In this document: positions 16,545 to 23,435 of the stretch, in pieces
Numbering within the stretch: the first letter of the stretch is position 1
Layout: each line of letters starts with the position of its first letter
From: a virus
Strand: one strand, 5' to 3'
Virus record (IMG/VR): IMGVR_UViG_3300023174_000009
Span: 1 to 44,129 of that record
Length of the DNA stretch: 44,129 nucleotides
Position numbers and translations under genes: made by a program
Notes under the pieces: model-generated
Seen by the model: the letters and a program-made list of their open reading frames with translations, nothing else
Databases searched by the model: none
Told to the model about the DNA's origin: nothing

Positions 16545-16663
16545 GACTGCACCCTGCTCTGATGCCTTTGACACTCAACAGCTTTCAAGTCAACGGGGTC
16601 TTCAACTGAAGCCACCAGCAACATGCCGAGCAGGCATGTCCGGTACGCCTGCACAGGTGGGAA

Positions 16664-17602
16664 CTACGCGAGTTCAAGGGCTTGTGCCGCTTTGGCCAGG
16701 TAGCTTGGGCTGAACTTGGCATAGACCCGCTCAGTGATCCTGCTGTCCTTGTGGCCTAGGTAGGCTGCAATCTCGCTCATGGGCACCCCGGCCTCAGCCA
16801 TCCAGGACGCTGCCGTGTGGCGGAGCACGTGCGGTGTCACGCCCTTGAGCCCTGCTCGGCTAGCCGCCCTGGCGAAGCCACGCTTCACCGTCGACACCGG
16901 GCGGCCTGCGTACTCGATGACGTGCGTCGACTGACGAATATCGAAAGCTTCTGCCAGGGCGTCTCGCGCCAGGATGGTCATGGGGACGACGGCGCGGCCC
17001 TTCCCATATTCTGCATCTCGCCGCAGGTCTACGCGCCTCTGGGCCATATCCACGCGGTCCCACGTGAGTTCGAGGATTGCGGACCGACGGGCGCCTGTTG
17101 ATAGGGTCAGAACAATGAAGAGTTTGACGTGTGGGATGTCGCAGGCGTCGAGCAGGCGCTTGAACTCGTCCCTAGTCAGGCGTCGGTCCCTTGGTCGGCC
17201 AGCAGGCGGCACTTCGAACTGGGCAGGCGAGTTGGGATGGCAGTAGCGCACGGCCGCCTTCAACACCGACAACTCCCTGGCCACCGTGCCGGCCTTCACA
17301 ACCTTGAGTCGGTAGGCCATGAAGGCGCGGCAGTGGTTGCGCGTGATCTGGTCGTGCCTGAGGTGGCCGAAGAAAGGTTCGAGGTGCCTCCACGCGATAA
17401 CCATCTGGTCGTGCGAAGCAGCGGTCGACCGTTCGGCCATGTAGGTCTGGACGTCAGAAGCAAGAAGGGCACCTGACGGTGCCCTTCTGTAGTCTTCGAG
17501 CCTGCTCAGCGCTGTGGCTCTGTCTTTGGTCTTGAGGCTCGTCCTTGAACCCTGGTCTCTTACGTACCAACTGCCGCTGTTTGGGTGCTTCCAGAGGTGC
17601 AT
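16664..17602 (-). CDS. int: Tyrosine-recombinase integrase
   Basis: The 312-residue protein has an N-terminal arm-binding part, a SAM-like core-binding domain (about 48-125), and a catalytic domain with R172 in STGARRSAILELTW, the H258-x-x-R261 pair in TPHVLRHTAASWM, H284 in YLGHKDSRITERVY and nucleophile Tyr294. It inserts the phage at the tRNA-Val site copied in attP, 119 bases downstream of its stop. The ATG at 17602 gives a natural start MHLWKHPNSGSWYV and overlaps the excisionase-like gene by 43 bases. Longer versions reading from 17680 would add unrelated residues. Confidence 0.92.
   Translation of the reverse strand: MHLWKHPNSGSWYVRDQGSRTSLKTKDRATALSRLEDYRRAPSGALLASDVQTYMAERSTAASHDQMVIAWRHLEPFFGHLRHDQITRNHCRAFMAYRLKVVKAGTVARELSVLKAAVRYCHPNSPAQFEVPPAGRPRDRRLTRDEFKRLLDACDIPHVKLFIVLTLSTGARRSAILELTWDRVDMAQRRVDLRRDAEYGKGRAVVPMTILARDALAEAFDIRQSTHVIEYAGRPVSTVKRGFARAASRAGLKGVTPHVLRHTAASWMAEAGVPMSEIAAYLGHKDSRITERVYAKFSPSYLAKAAQALELA
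17463..17488. other. Perfect inverted repeat inside the integrase gene
   Basis: AGAAGGGCACC at 17463-17473 and GGTGCCCTTCT at 17478-17488 form an 11-bp perfect stem with a TGAC loop. It lies near codon 42 of int. On the - strand it is followed by TTGCTTCTG, a poor U-run. It may act as an attenuator within int mRNA or simply reflect coding sequence. Confidence 0.5.
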
Positions 17603-17757
17603 TCGTACTTCTCCACTTCTTCGAGTTTCACACGAAAGATCCGACCAAGTCGGAAGGAGGGCAAAGTACCATTCACACACAAATTCCGTACATGCTGGTA
17701 GCTACAGGACCACCGAAACGCGAGTTCCTTCAGGGTTAGGTATTGCTGTTGGCGCAT
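17560..17757 (-). CDS. Excisionase-like HTH protein
   Basis: The 65-residue protein has a winged-helix MerR/HTH_17 pattern: YLTLKELAFRWSCSYQHVRNLCVNGTLPSFRLGRIFRVKLEEVEKY. This is the layout of small excisionases and related DNA-binding proteins that bend DNA next to att sites. It is encoded directly upstream of int and overlaps it, as expected for a xis-int unit. A role as a transcription regulator is the alternative. Confidence 0.72.
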   Translation of the reverse strand: MRQQQYLTLKELAFRWSCSYQHVRNLCVNGTLPSFRLGRIFRVKLEEVEKYECTSGSTQTAAVGT

Positions 17758-17786
17758 GTGTTTTTATATCCACGGCTGATTGTCGG

Positions 17787-17814
17787 GTTTTACAGCCTTG
17801 GACCCCTGTTTCAA
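17787..17814 (-). promoter_or_regulatory. Candidate promoter for xis-int
   Basis: On the - strand TTGAAA (17814-17809) and TAAAAC (17792-17787) are separated by 16 bases and lie 30 bases before the excisionase-like ATG. The match to a sigma-70 promoter is moderate. A TATAAA closer to the ATG lacks a -35 partner. Confidence 0.35.
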
Positions 17815-17873
17815 GTGCTCCGCTTTAGCCGTGTTGCCACTCTTCACACCCAATGCAACTGTGGTAAAGGTGG

Positions 17874-19667
17874 TCAGGCTTTGATGCCAAAGTCACCCAG
17901 GATTGACTCGGCCTCGCTGATGTACCAGGCGCGGTCGATATCATCGGGCAACTGGTCCGGCAGCACCATCAACGGCTTGGCACCATCGGTCTTGGCCACC
18001 TTGTTGCCGTTCTTCTTGTAGTGGATGGCTGAGGATTCGCCCTTGGCGTAGTACCAGCGCACGGCCTTGCCGAGGTAGGCGTTGCCCTTGACTGCGCCAC
18101 CGCCCACGGTACGCACAGAGATGAACTGCCGAACGTCGCGGCACATAGCCACAGTCATCTCGATCGGGATGTCGCACTGCAGGTAGTCGACCACCGCCTG
18201 GACACAGACCTGCGCCTGGGGTGTTTTGCTGAGATTCGGGTCAGCGTAAGGGCCCTTGGTCTTGTACTTGCCGTCCTTCTTCAGTGCGATGTAGTTGTTG
18301 ACGTCACGCGAGTAGATGGCCGAGTACTCGGTCTCTTCGGTGTTGAACGACGTGGCCTTCTCCCAGTCCGCGATCACGGCCAGCATCACGTCTCGCTTGG
18401 AGCGGTGACAGAGGATCACGATGCCGTCGGTGTTGGCACTCACGACTGAGACGCCCTGATTCTCCAGGCGCTCGATAAGCATGAGCAAGGCCAGCTGGCC
18501 TGTGACCGTGGTCTGGATCAACAGGTTAGGGCCGTAGAGGCACGACCACTTGCTGCCGAACTTGCCGAAGCTGCCGTTGATTGTGATCTTCAGGCTGGCG
18601 TCGGTGACTTTGTCCTTGGCCCTCTTGGCTGCGATTCGTCGCTCTACGATCGAGCGGTAGACCGACAGGAACTCAGGGCCGATGTGCTCAGGGTAGAGCC
18701 GCTGATTCAGGATGATGTTCGGGTAGTAGGAAGTGACATCGCGGTCGTAGAGAGAGCGGTCGGCATCAGCCACGTAGAAGACCTTCTTCTCGCAAGAGTG
18801 GATCCCACCGATGCCGAGCTGATAATCCGTCTTGCCAACACGCACCTTGAGCTTGCCGACCGCTTCAGGCTCGGCCACGTCGCCCTTGGCATCGAGGCTG
18901 AACAGGCTCGTCCTGAACACCTGGAGAGCCTCGCGGAGCTGCGGGCTGTCGAAGCGGATGAATGTTGGAGGGTTGTAGAGGAACGAGTAGTTCTTCGGGA
19001 ACTCGGGCCGGTAGATGCGTTCGCCCTTGATCTTCTCGATCTGGCTCCTGATGACAGCCTCGGCCATCTGAGCATCGGACTTGGAGCGCAGGTCGACACC
19101 GTACTCCTCTGACATCCGCTCACGCAGCTCGACCTGGTCCTTGAGTTGGTTGAATAGGTCAACGGTTGTGTCCAGGTCGTTCACGCAGTACGAGGTGAGG
19201 TTCACCCTATCCTCGTTCGTGATCGTCGCGCTGGGCTCGATTGGTAGGTCCTGCATGCGCTTGCTGTGCATGCGGCCACCGTAGATCTTGAGGCTGGCCT
19301 TGCCTGGTGCCACCTCGATGAGGTCGATGTGGTCCAGGTACGGCAGGTTGGGCAGGGCGTAGCCGCGCTCGACGTCCCACGGCTTGGCCTCGTCCACGAT
19401 GATCTGGTCAGACATCTTCTTCAGCTGAGCAGGCTTGCCGCCTGCGATGGCGTACTTGATCAGCAGCTCGTCGTACCACTTGCCGTTGAAAGTGATGATG
19501 GTGAACTTGGCCAGGATCGTCTTCAGATCCTGCAGATTAAAGTCAGTCCAGTCCGACCGCTCGAACAATGCGACCTTGCCGTTCGAGAGGCTCTTGATGG
19601 CAATCAGAAAGAAGTTGACGTAGCACTCGATGTCGAGCACTGCCTTGGGTCGTTTGCGGATGATCAC
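17874..19667 (-). CDS. Family B DNA polymerase with 3'-5' exonuclease
   Basis: The 597-residue enzyme starts at GTG 19667, which overlaps the stop of the upstream HTH gene (GTGA). The exonuclease domain shows Exo I VLDIECY (about 9-15), Exo II TFNGKWYDELL (about 50-60) and Exo III YCVNDLDTTVDL (about 150). The polymerase domain has motif A DVTSYYPNIIL (about 310), motif B KITINGSFGKFG (about 355) and motif C SANTDGIVI (about 410). Motif C reads NTDG where most family B enzymes have DTDS; the second aspartate is kept. It is the likely replicative polymerase, working with the primase-helicase at 33254. The enzyme lacks a protein-priming TPR2 pattern that I can see. Confidence 0.88.
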   Translation of the reverse strand: MIIRKRPKAVLDIECYVNFFLIAIKSLSNGKVALFERSDWTDFNLQDLKTILAKFTIITFNGKWYDELLIKYAIAGGKPAQLKKMSDQIIVDEAKPWDVERGYALPNLPYLDHIDLIEVAPGKASLKIYGGRMHSKRMQDLPIEPSATITNEDRVNLTSYCVNDLDTTVDLFNQLKDQVELRERMSEEYGVDLRSKSDAQMAEAVIRSQIEKIKGERIYRPEFPKNYSFLYNPPTFIRFDSPQLREALQVFRTSLFSLDAKGDVAEPEAVGKLKVRVGKTDYQLGIGGIHSCEKKVFYVADADRSLYDRDVTSYYPNIILNQRLYPEHIGPEFLSVYRSIVERRIAAKRAKDKVTDASLKITINGSFGKFGSKWSCLYGPNLLIQTTVTGQLALLMLIERLENQGVSVVSANTDGIVILCHRSKRDVMLAVIADWEKATSFNTEETEYSAIYSRDVNNYIALKKDGKYKTKGPYADPNLSKTPQAQVCVQAVVDYLQCDIPIEMTVAMCRDVRQFISVRTVGGGAVKGNAYLGKAVRWYYAKGESSAIHYKKNGNKVAKTDGAKPLMVLPDQLPDDIDRAWYISEAESILGDFGIKA

Positions 19668-19924
19668 AACTGCAGTTGAGTCTGGTTGGGGTCCTGCTGG
19701 GTCGAGGCCTTGTAGGCCCTGTCGACCAGCTTGAGGGTGCGCTCGGTGGGCACACGCGTCAGCGAGTTGCAGAGCCAAGCGCGCACGGTGTACTCGGCCA
19801 CTTCGGCGGCCGATGCCACCCATCGTACCTTCTCGACGTTGGCACCAGGCAGTTTGTCCATGATGGCAATGAGGCGCTGACGGCGAGCCTCACGTGGGTC
19901 AGTTGTCTTCTGTGACTTCGGCAT
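19664..19924 (-). CDS. Small HTH DNA-binding protein
   Basis: An 86-residue basic protein with a helix-turn-helix pattern at about residues 36-65 (VASAAEVAEYTVRAWLCNSL, then VPTERTLKLVDRA). It begins with a basic stretch REARRQRLIAIMDKL. The gene overlaps the dCMP deaminase end by 26 bases, and its TGA overlaps the polymerase GTG. It may regulate the polymerase operon or be a further candidate lysogeny regulator. No named family recognised. Confidence 0.65.
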   Translation of the reverse strand: MPKSQKTTDPREARRQRLIAIMDKLPGANVEKVRWVASAAEVAEYTVRAWLCNSLTRVPTERTLKLVDRAYKASTQQDPNQTQLQL

Positions 19925-20345
19925 AACGCTTCCAGGTGCGTCCGGCTTGGAGCCACAGGTCACGCCCGCTGGCCGGATAATCAGCGAGAGCGACGATCGT
20001 CTTGATGCCTGTGCAGAGAGCCAGCTTGGTGCAGCTGATGCATGGCGCGGTCGTGCAATAGAGCGTGTCGGCCTCGAACGGCTCACGCAAGCGGGCGATG
20101 GCGTTCTGCTCGGCGTGAGCCGACATGCAGGCGTCCAAGCCCGTGCCACTGGGCAGGCCGGCTCCCTCACATGGGATGTCGATGCAGTGCGGCGATCCGC
20201 TGAAGCTGCCATTGTAGCCGGCCGACAGGATGTAGCCAGCACCGACCACCACAGCACCGACCTTTCGGCGGCTGCAGGTGGACCGCTCAGCAAAGACCTG
20301 GGCGATGGCCATGTAGGTCTGATGGATGGTGGGGCGTGTGCTCAT
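19899..20345 (-). CDS. dCMP deaminase
   Basis: The 148-residue enzyme deaminates dCMP to dUMP. Catalytic zinc motif: H77-A-E79 with C102-x2-C105 (CMSAHAEQNAI and YCTTAPCISC). Additional Cys and His residues (PHCIDIPC at about 52-59) resemble the second zinc site of T4-type enzymes. ATG 20345 gives MSTRPTIHQTYMAIAQVFAERS, the normal start. No clear Shine-Dalgarno site precedes it; instead a UUCG hairpin ends 6 bases before the ATG. dUMP from this enzyme would feed the synthase-like protein at 24391. Confidence 0.92.
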   Translation of the reverse strand: MSTRPTIHQTYMAIAQVFAERSTCSRRKVGAVVVGAGYILSAGYNGSFSGSPHCIDIPCEGAGLPSGTGLDACMSAHAEQNAIARLREPFEADTLYCTTAPCISCTKLALCTGIKTIVALADYPASGRDLWLQAGRTWKRYAEVTEDN

Positions 20346-20351
20346 GAGACA

Positions 20352-20367
20352 AGGGGCCGAAGCCCCT
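20352..20367 (-). terminator. UUCG-capped hairpin before the dCMP deaminase gene
   Basis: On the - strand AGGGGC-TTCG-GCCCCT forms a 6-bp stem with the very stable UUCG loop, followed by TGTCTC and then ATG. It may be an attenuator or weak terminator between the DUF2786 gene and the deaminase gene, or may shape the start region, which has no ribosome site. Confidence 0.45.
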
Positions 20368-20388
20368 CTCCGTGGTTGATGGATGTAA

Positions 20389-21150
20389 TCAGCCGAGCCG
20401 CAGCGTGCCGTTGCTCGAGCTCGAACCGATGCCTCGACGACCGACGTCCAGCTTGCTGCCTTGGCTGCGGCCCTGTTCGAAGGCCTCGCCCTGGCGAGTG
20501 GTGGACTTGGCGGAGCCGTACCGCACCTCGCCAAAGTGCTGCGCAACAGCCTGGGCTTTGACCACGACCAGGGCGCGGCTCGACGCGGCTTCCTGCATCT
20601 CGGCCTGCTTCTCGCGGCGCAGCTCGTTCAGCTTGGAGTTCACGGCCAGGATGTAGCCGCGGCGGAAGGACTCGCCCTCGGCACGAGCACCAAAGGCGAT
20701 GTCCTTTGTGTAGGCCCGGCTCGCCGCAGCCATGTTTGCAACCACAAACTCATAGGTGTACTTGCACATCTCGACGTCCGTCTTGTAGCCGCTAAACCTG
20801 ATCGTCTTGCCGCCGTCCGAGCGAATGCCGTACCGAGCCTGGCAGTCGTACAGCTTGGCGACCGCGACGCCCAACAAACCGGCCCAGCCGCTGGCCTTGC
20901 TGACCTTCCACTTGACGTCCATGCCGGCACCCAGGTCGACCGTGTCGAAGGCCTCTTCGCCGGCATTCCGGATCTTCTCGGTCAGCACCTCGGCGTGCTC
21001 GATCTCGAACTTGCGCATCAGGCTCTCGGCCATCCGAGCAGCAGCGGCGCACTCGTTCGGGTCACCGCGGCTGTCCTCGGCGATGGCGAGCAGCTTGCGG
21101 ATGCGGCGCATCACGCCTTCGAGGTTGGTGCCGTTGGTTTCGTCAGTCAT
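20389..21150 (-). CDS. DUF2786 family protein
   Basis: A 253-residue protein with the DUF2786 signature near the N-terminus (MRRIRKLLAIAEDSRGDPNECAAAARMAESLM, about 14-45) and a following beta-rich part with FSGYKTDVEMCKYTYEFVV, then a helical, charged segment. Members are common in phages and bacteria without known function; the second half often resembles DUF7168. The ribosome site AGGAG at about 21157-21161 lies within a 14-bp inverted repeat that can hide it (see 21155-21278). The C-terminus is Ser/Gly-rich and probably disordered. Confidence 0.82.
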   Translation of the reverse strand: MTDETNGTNLEGVMRRIRKLLAIAEDSRGDPNECAAAARMAESLMRKFEIEHAEVLTEKIRNAGEEAFDTVDLGAGMDVKWKVSKASGWAGLLGVAVAKLYDCQARYGIRSDGGKTIRFSGYKTDVEMCKYTYEFVVANMAAASRAYTKDIAFGARAEGESFRRGYILAVNSKLNELRREKQAEMQEAASSRALVVVKAQAVAQHFGEVRYGSAKSTTRQGEAFEQGRSQGSKLDVGRRGIGSSSSNGTLRLG

Positions 21151-21277
21151 CGCAATCTCCTAGGTGTCGACAATCAAGCTGCAGCACCGTGCTGCAGTGA
21201 GTGCATCATAGCGCGAAACTATGTACCACGTACATAGTCACACAACTTGTGTGACTATTCGTCAGACACCTAGGAGA
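21151..21277 (-). promoter_or_regulatory. Palindrome-rich promoter and leader region P1
   Basis: This 127-bp gap holds nested perfect inverted repeats. CTGCAGCAC (21179-21187) pairs with GTGCTGCAG (21189-21197), ACTATGTAC (21218-21226) with GTACATAGT (21230-21238), and ATAGTCACACAA (21234-21245) with TTGTGTGACTAT (21247-21258). A -10 candidate TATGAT reads leftward at 21210-21205. No consensus -35 is seen; its place is occupied by the palindromes, which suggests operator control. The region would drive the DUF2786-dCMP deaminase-HTH-polymerase unit. Confidence 0.7.
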
Positions 21278-21278
21278 T
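21155..21278 (-). promoter_or_regulatory. Inverted repeat that can pair with the DUF2786 ribosome site
   Basis: ATCTCCTAGGTGTC at 21155-21168 and GACACCTAGGAGAT at 21265-21278 are a perfect 14-bp inverted repeat. In a leftward RNA reading through from the transferase gene, the upstream copy is complementary to the downstream copy, which contains the AGGAG ribosome site of the DUF2786 gene. An RNA started at the internal promoter (about 21200) would lack the upstream copy and leave the site open. Confidence 0.6.
21219..21260. repeat. Composite operator repeat, copy 1
   Basis: This 42-bp element matches 32439-32480 at 38 of 42 positions. It consists of a CTATGTAC/GTACATAG palindrome fused to an ATAGTCACACAA/TTGTGTGACTAT palindrome, ending ATTC. 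In both places it lies 8 bases upstream of a leftward -10 candidate. Confidence 0.85.
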
Positions 21279-22408
21279 CAACCCACAAGCAAGCGGTAGT
21301 CATCTGCCGTGAGACCGACGCGCTTGAGCACGTAGTCGTCCGAGGGGTGGACGCTCAGCTCGTTGAAGCTCTTGATCAGGCCCATACTCAACATGGCTTT
21401 CTGCCGACCGAACGGGTGGTCGGTGATCGTGCTGCTGTTCCAGACGGCGTCGCGGTCGACGTGGTCGTAGTCGGCACCTGGCCTGACGTAGTTCTCGATC
21501 CACCGGATGAAGTCGCAGCAGACGTCCTCAGCGTCGTACGGGTGTGCATCGGTGTCCTGCTGGATCTTGGCCATCACCTCGTCAAGGAAGAGCTCCTTGG
21601 GACCACGTCCAAGCGGCCTGGCCAGGTAGCTGATGCACTCAATGGCGTTGGTGCCGTAGTAGAAGGGCGAGGTGCGGTCGACAGTGGCTGGGAAGAAGTC
21701 GGCGATGTCGGCGATGATCGCCGCGTACTGGAAACGGTAGGCACGCAAGTCGTTTCGGGCATTCCAGCGGAACATCCACTCGCCCACCTCGCGCAGCGGC
21801 TTGCTGCTGCCACTCGACAGGAACTCAGCGAGTTGATCAGCCAGTCTCGGTGCGTACTCGCATAGGAACATGTCACCACCGAGCGTGTACCTGTCATCCA
21901 CCTTTGGGAAGGCCGGGAACTGGTAGCCAACGCTGGTGAAGATCGAGCTGGATCGGTCACGGCACTTGATGGTCGTGATCATCTGGTTGAGGTCTCGGCA
22001 GTTAGTCAGTGCCGGCAGGATCGTGTTGTTGTAGCCGCTTGGCTTCTTGGCATAGTTGATACCGCTGCCGGTCACGCGGTGAACGATGAAAACGTAGAGC
22101 CAGTCGGCCAGGTCCCAGGTCTCACGGAAGCGATCGGCCTTTTCGCAGATGGGGCTTCGGACTGAGTGCAGTTTGGCAGAGTACGGGTGCTCGTTGCTGT
22201 TGCCGTACCAGAGGTCAAGCAGGATCTGGGTGAAGCCTGCGTACTTCCTGTTGACCACGTCATACAGCTCGACGTGCTGCATCAGCGGATCCTTGACCGT
22301 GCCGGCCATGTGGGGGATCGTGCCCAGGTTGCACTCGTCCTGCTGGGTCTTGGCCAGGCTGTAGTAGCGCAGGAACTCGTCGTAGTAGTGGGTGGTCTCG
22401 ATCTTCAC
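21278..22408 (-). CDS. Putative amino acid:DNA transferase / thymine pyrophosphorylase-like protein
   Basis: A 376-residue, mostly helical protein starting at GTG 22408, which overlaps the upstream TGA (GTGA). The most striking motif is H110-RVTGSGINYAKKPSGYNNT, followed by CRDLNQM, FTSVGYQFPAFP and YYGTNAIECISYLARPLGRG. I compare it with the HhH-glycosylase-related group that includes alpha-glutamyl/putrescinyl thymine pyrophosphorylases and amino acid:DNA transferases, which attach an amine or amino acid to a phosphorylated 5-hydroxymethyl base in phage DNA. The comparison is from memory of motifs. Context supports it: it is co-encoded with a hydroxymethylase-like enzyme and a PLP-like enzyme. 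Alternative: an unrelated phage helical protein. Confidence 0.58.
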   Translation of the reverse strand: MKIETTHYYDEFLRYYSLAKTQQDECNLGTIPHMAGTVKDPLMQHVELYDVVNRKYAGFTQILLDLWYGNSNEHPYSAKLHSVRSPICEKADRFRETWDLADWLYVFIVHRVTGSGINYAKKPSGYNNTILPALTNCRDLNQMITTIKCRDRSSSIFTSVGYQFPAFPKVDDRYTLGGDMFLCEYAPRLADQLAEFLSSGSSKPLREVGEWMFRWNARNDLRAYRFQYAAIIADIADFFPATVDRTSPFYYGTNAIECISYLARPLGRGPKELFLDEVMAKIQQDTDAHPYDAEDVCCDFIRWIENYVRPGADYDHVDRDAVWNSSTITDHPFGRQKAMLSMGLIKSFNELSVHPSDDYVLKRVGLTADDYRLLVG

Positions 22409-23331
22409 AGCCCACGCTCCAAGTCGCGCAGGTCTCCCCACTCACGCGCACTGTCGATGCTGTCCACGTCCACCTGGCCTAGCATGGACTCGATGGCCTG
22501 GTCGGAGCCGACGTTGATGAAGATGGCACCTGGTGAGCCCAGCTGAACGAAGTCGTCCCAGGCCTTGGCGTCGTAGGTGGCAGTGGTCGGGAACGAGGGC
22601 ATGAGGTGCTTCTTCACGCCGCTCAGGAATTGCATGGTTGCGCTCCGGATCTTGGCATTGCCAATCTCACCATCGTGCATGTTGCGCGCTACGGCGACGC
22701 CGTGGGCGCGAGCATGAGGCCAGCCGATCTGGAACGCACGGATCGCTGTGCCGGTGGACACAGCCATCCAGACCTCAGTCGGTTCGCCGTGATGCTGGGT
22801 GATGTGGTCGGCGAGGCGGACCAAGCCGGCTGTCACCTGAGGGACACCCGACAGGCCGAAGGGTAGGAACTTGGCACCGTGCTTCTCGGCCCACTGCTTG
22901 GCGTAGCCGTTCAGGACCGGCATCGCAGCGATCCTGATGAACCGCAGGTCGGCACCGTGCGCCTTCAGCACGGCTTGGTGGTTTGACACCCTGGCCGAGG
23001 CTGGGCAGAAGAAGACGCACCGCTTGCCGTACATCTTGGCCAAGGTCGCGATGGCGTCAGGGGCGTGGCCGACACGAGGAGCGCAGTAGACCAGCACGTC
23101 CTCCTTGGTCTCGGCGATCAGCTTCTCAGCGCCGTAGGCCTTGAGGCCTGCAGGGGCTAAGTCAGCTCGTAGGACCATCTTGTCCTCAAAAGCCTCGATG
23201 ACAGGCGGAGGCATCTTTGGTTCAAAGTCAGCACCGTACAGGTCGAGGTAGTGCTGCTTGGCCTGGCCAAGGTTCATGTTGGCTGGGATGTCCTTGTTGG
23301 TTCGGATGACGGTGATGCTGAAGATGGACAC
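22405..23331 (-). CDS. PLP-dependent enzyme-like protein (fold type II)
   Basis: The 308-residue product starts at GTG 23331 with GAGGA upstream. It reads like the tryptophan synthase beta / D-cysteine desulfhydrase fold. VLRADLAPAGLKAYGAEKL (residues 53-71) carries candidate PLP lysines K64 and K70. VYCAPRVGHAPDAIATLA and VFFCPASARVSNHQAVLKAHGA resemble the Ser/Asn-His and small-domain segments. VSTGTAIRAFQIGWPHA resembles the Gly/Ser loop that binds the PLP phosphate. In known thymine hypermodification a PLP enzyme decarboxylates the amino acid adduct (established for other phages). That this one does so is inference from its neighbours. The catalytic lysine cannot be assigned with certainty. 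Confidence 0.55.
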   Translation of the reverse strand: MSIFSITVIRTNKDIPANMNLGQAKQHYLDLYGADFEPKMPPPVIEAFEDKMVLRADLAPAGLKAYGAEKLIAETKEDVLVYCAPRVGHAPDAIATLAKMYGKRCVFFCPASARVSNHQAVLKAHGADLRFIRIAAMPVLNGYAKQWAEKHGAKFLPFGLSGVPQVTAGLVRLADHITQHHGEPTEVWMAVSTGTAIRAFQIGWPHARAHGVAVARNMHDGEIGNAKIRSATMQFLSGVKKHLMPSFPTTATYDAKAWDDFVQLGSPGAIFINVGSDQAIESMLGQVDVDSIDSAREWGDLRDLERGL

Positions 23332-23435
23332 AAGGTTTCCTCGTTGTAGGGTTTGAGGCCTCGGGCAGTGATCCATCCGAGGACGAAGCCGACGTCGATC
23401 AGGATCCAGCCGGCAATGAACTCCCAGAACCCCAT
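23274..23435 (-). CDS. 53-residue single-span membrane protein nested between genes
   Basis: ATG 23435 has a strong GGAGG ribosome site six bases upstream. The product begins MGFWEFIAGWILIDVGFVLG, one hydrophobic span, followed by WITARGLKPYNEETLC and a Ser/Pro/Thr-rich tail. It overlaps the end of the SGNH-like gene by 37 bases and the start of the PLP-like gene by 58 bases, and so fills the only gap in the cassette. The good ribosome site and clean membrane segment support it. No family recognised. Confidence 0.5.
   Translation of the reverse strand: MGFWEFIAGWILIDVGFVLGWITARGLKPYNEETLCPSSASPSSEPTRTSQPT

Larger units (their letters stand above)
16300..16663. other. Convergent intergenic region with attP
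   Basis: This 364-bp stretch separates the end of the rightward lysis genes from the end of the leftward integrase gene. It holds a GC-rich hairpin at 16456-16478, the attP core at 16500-16544, and TCTGCTAG twice (about 16406 and 16436), which might be integrase arm sites. No coding sequence is supported. Confidence 0.75.
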
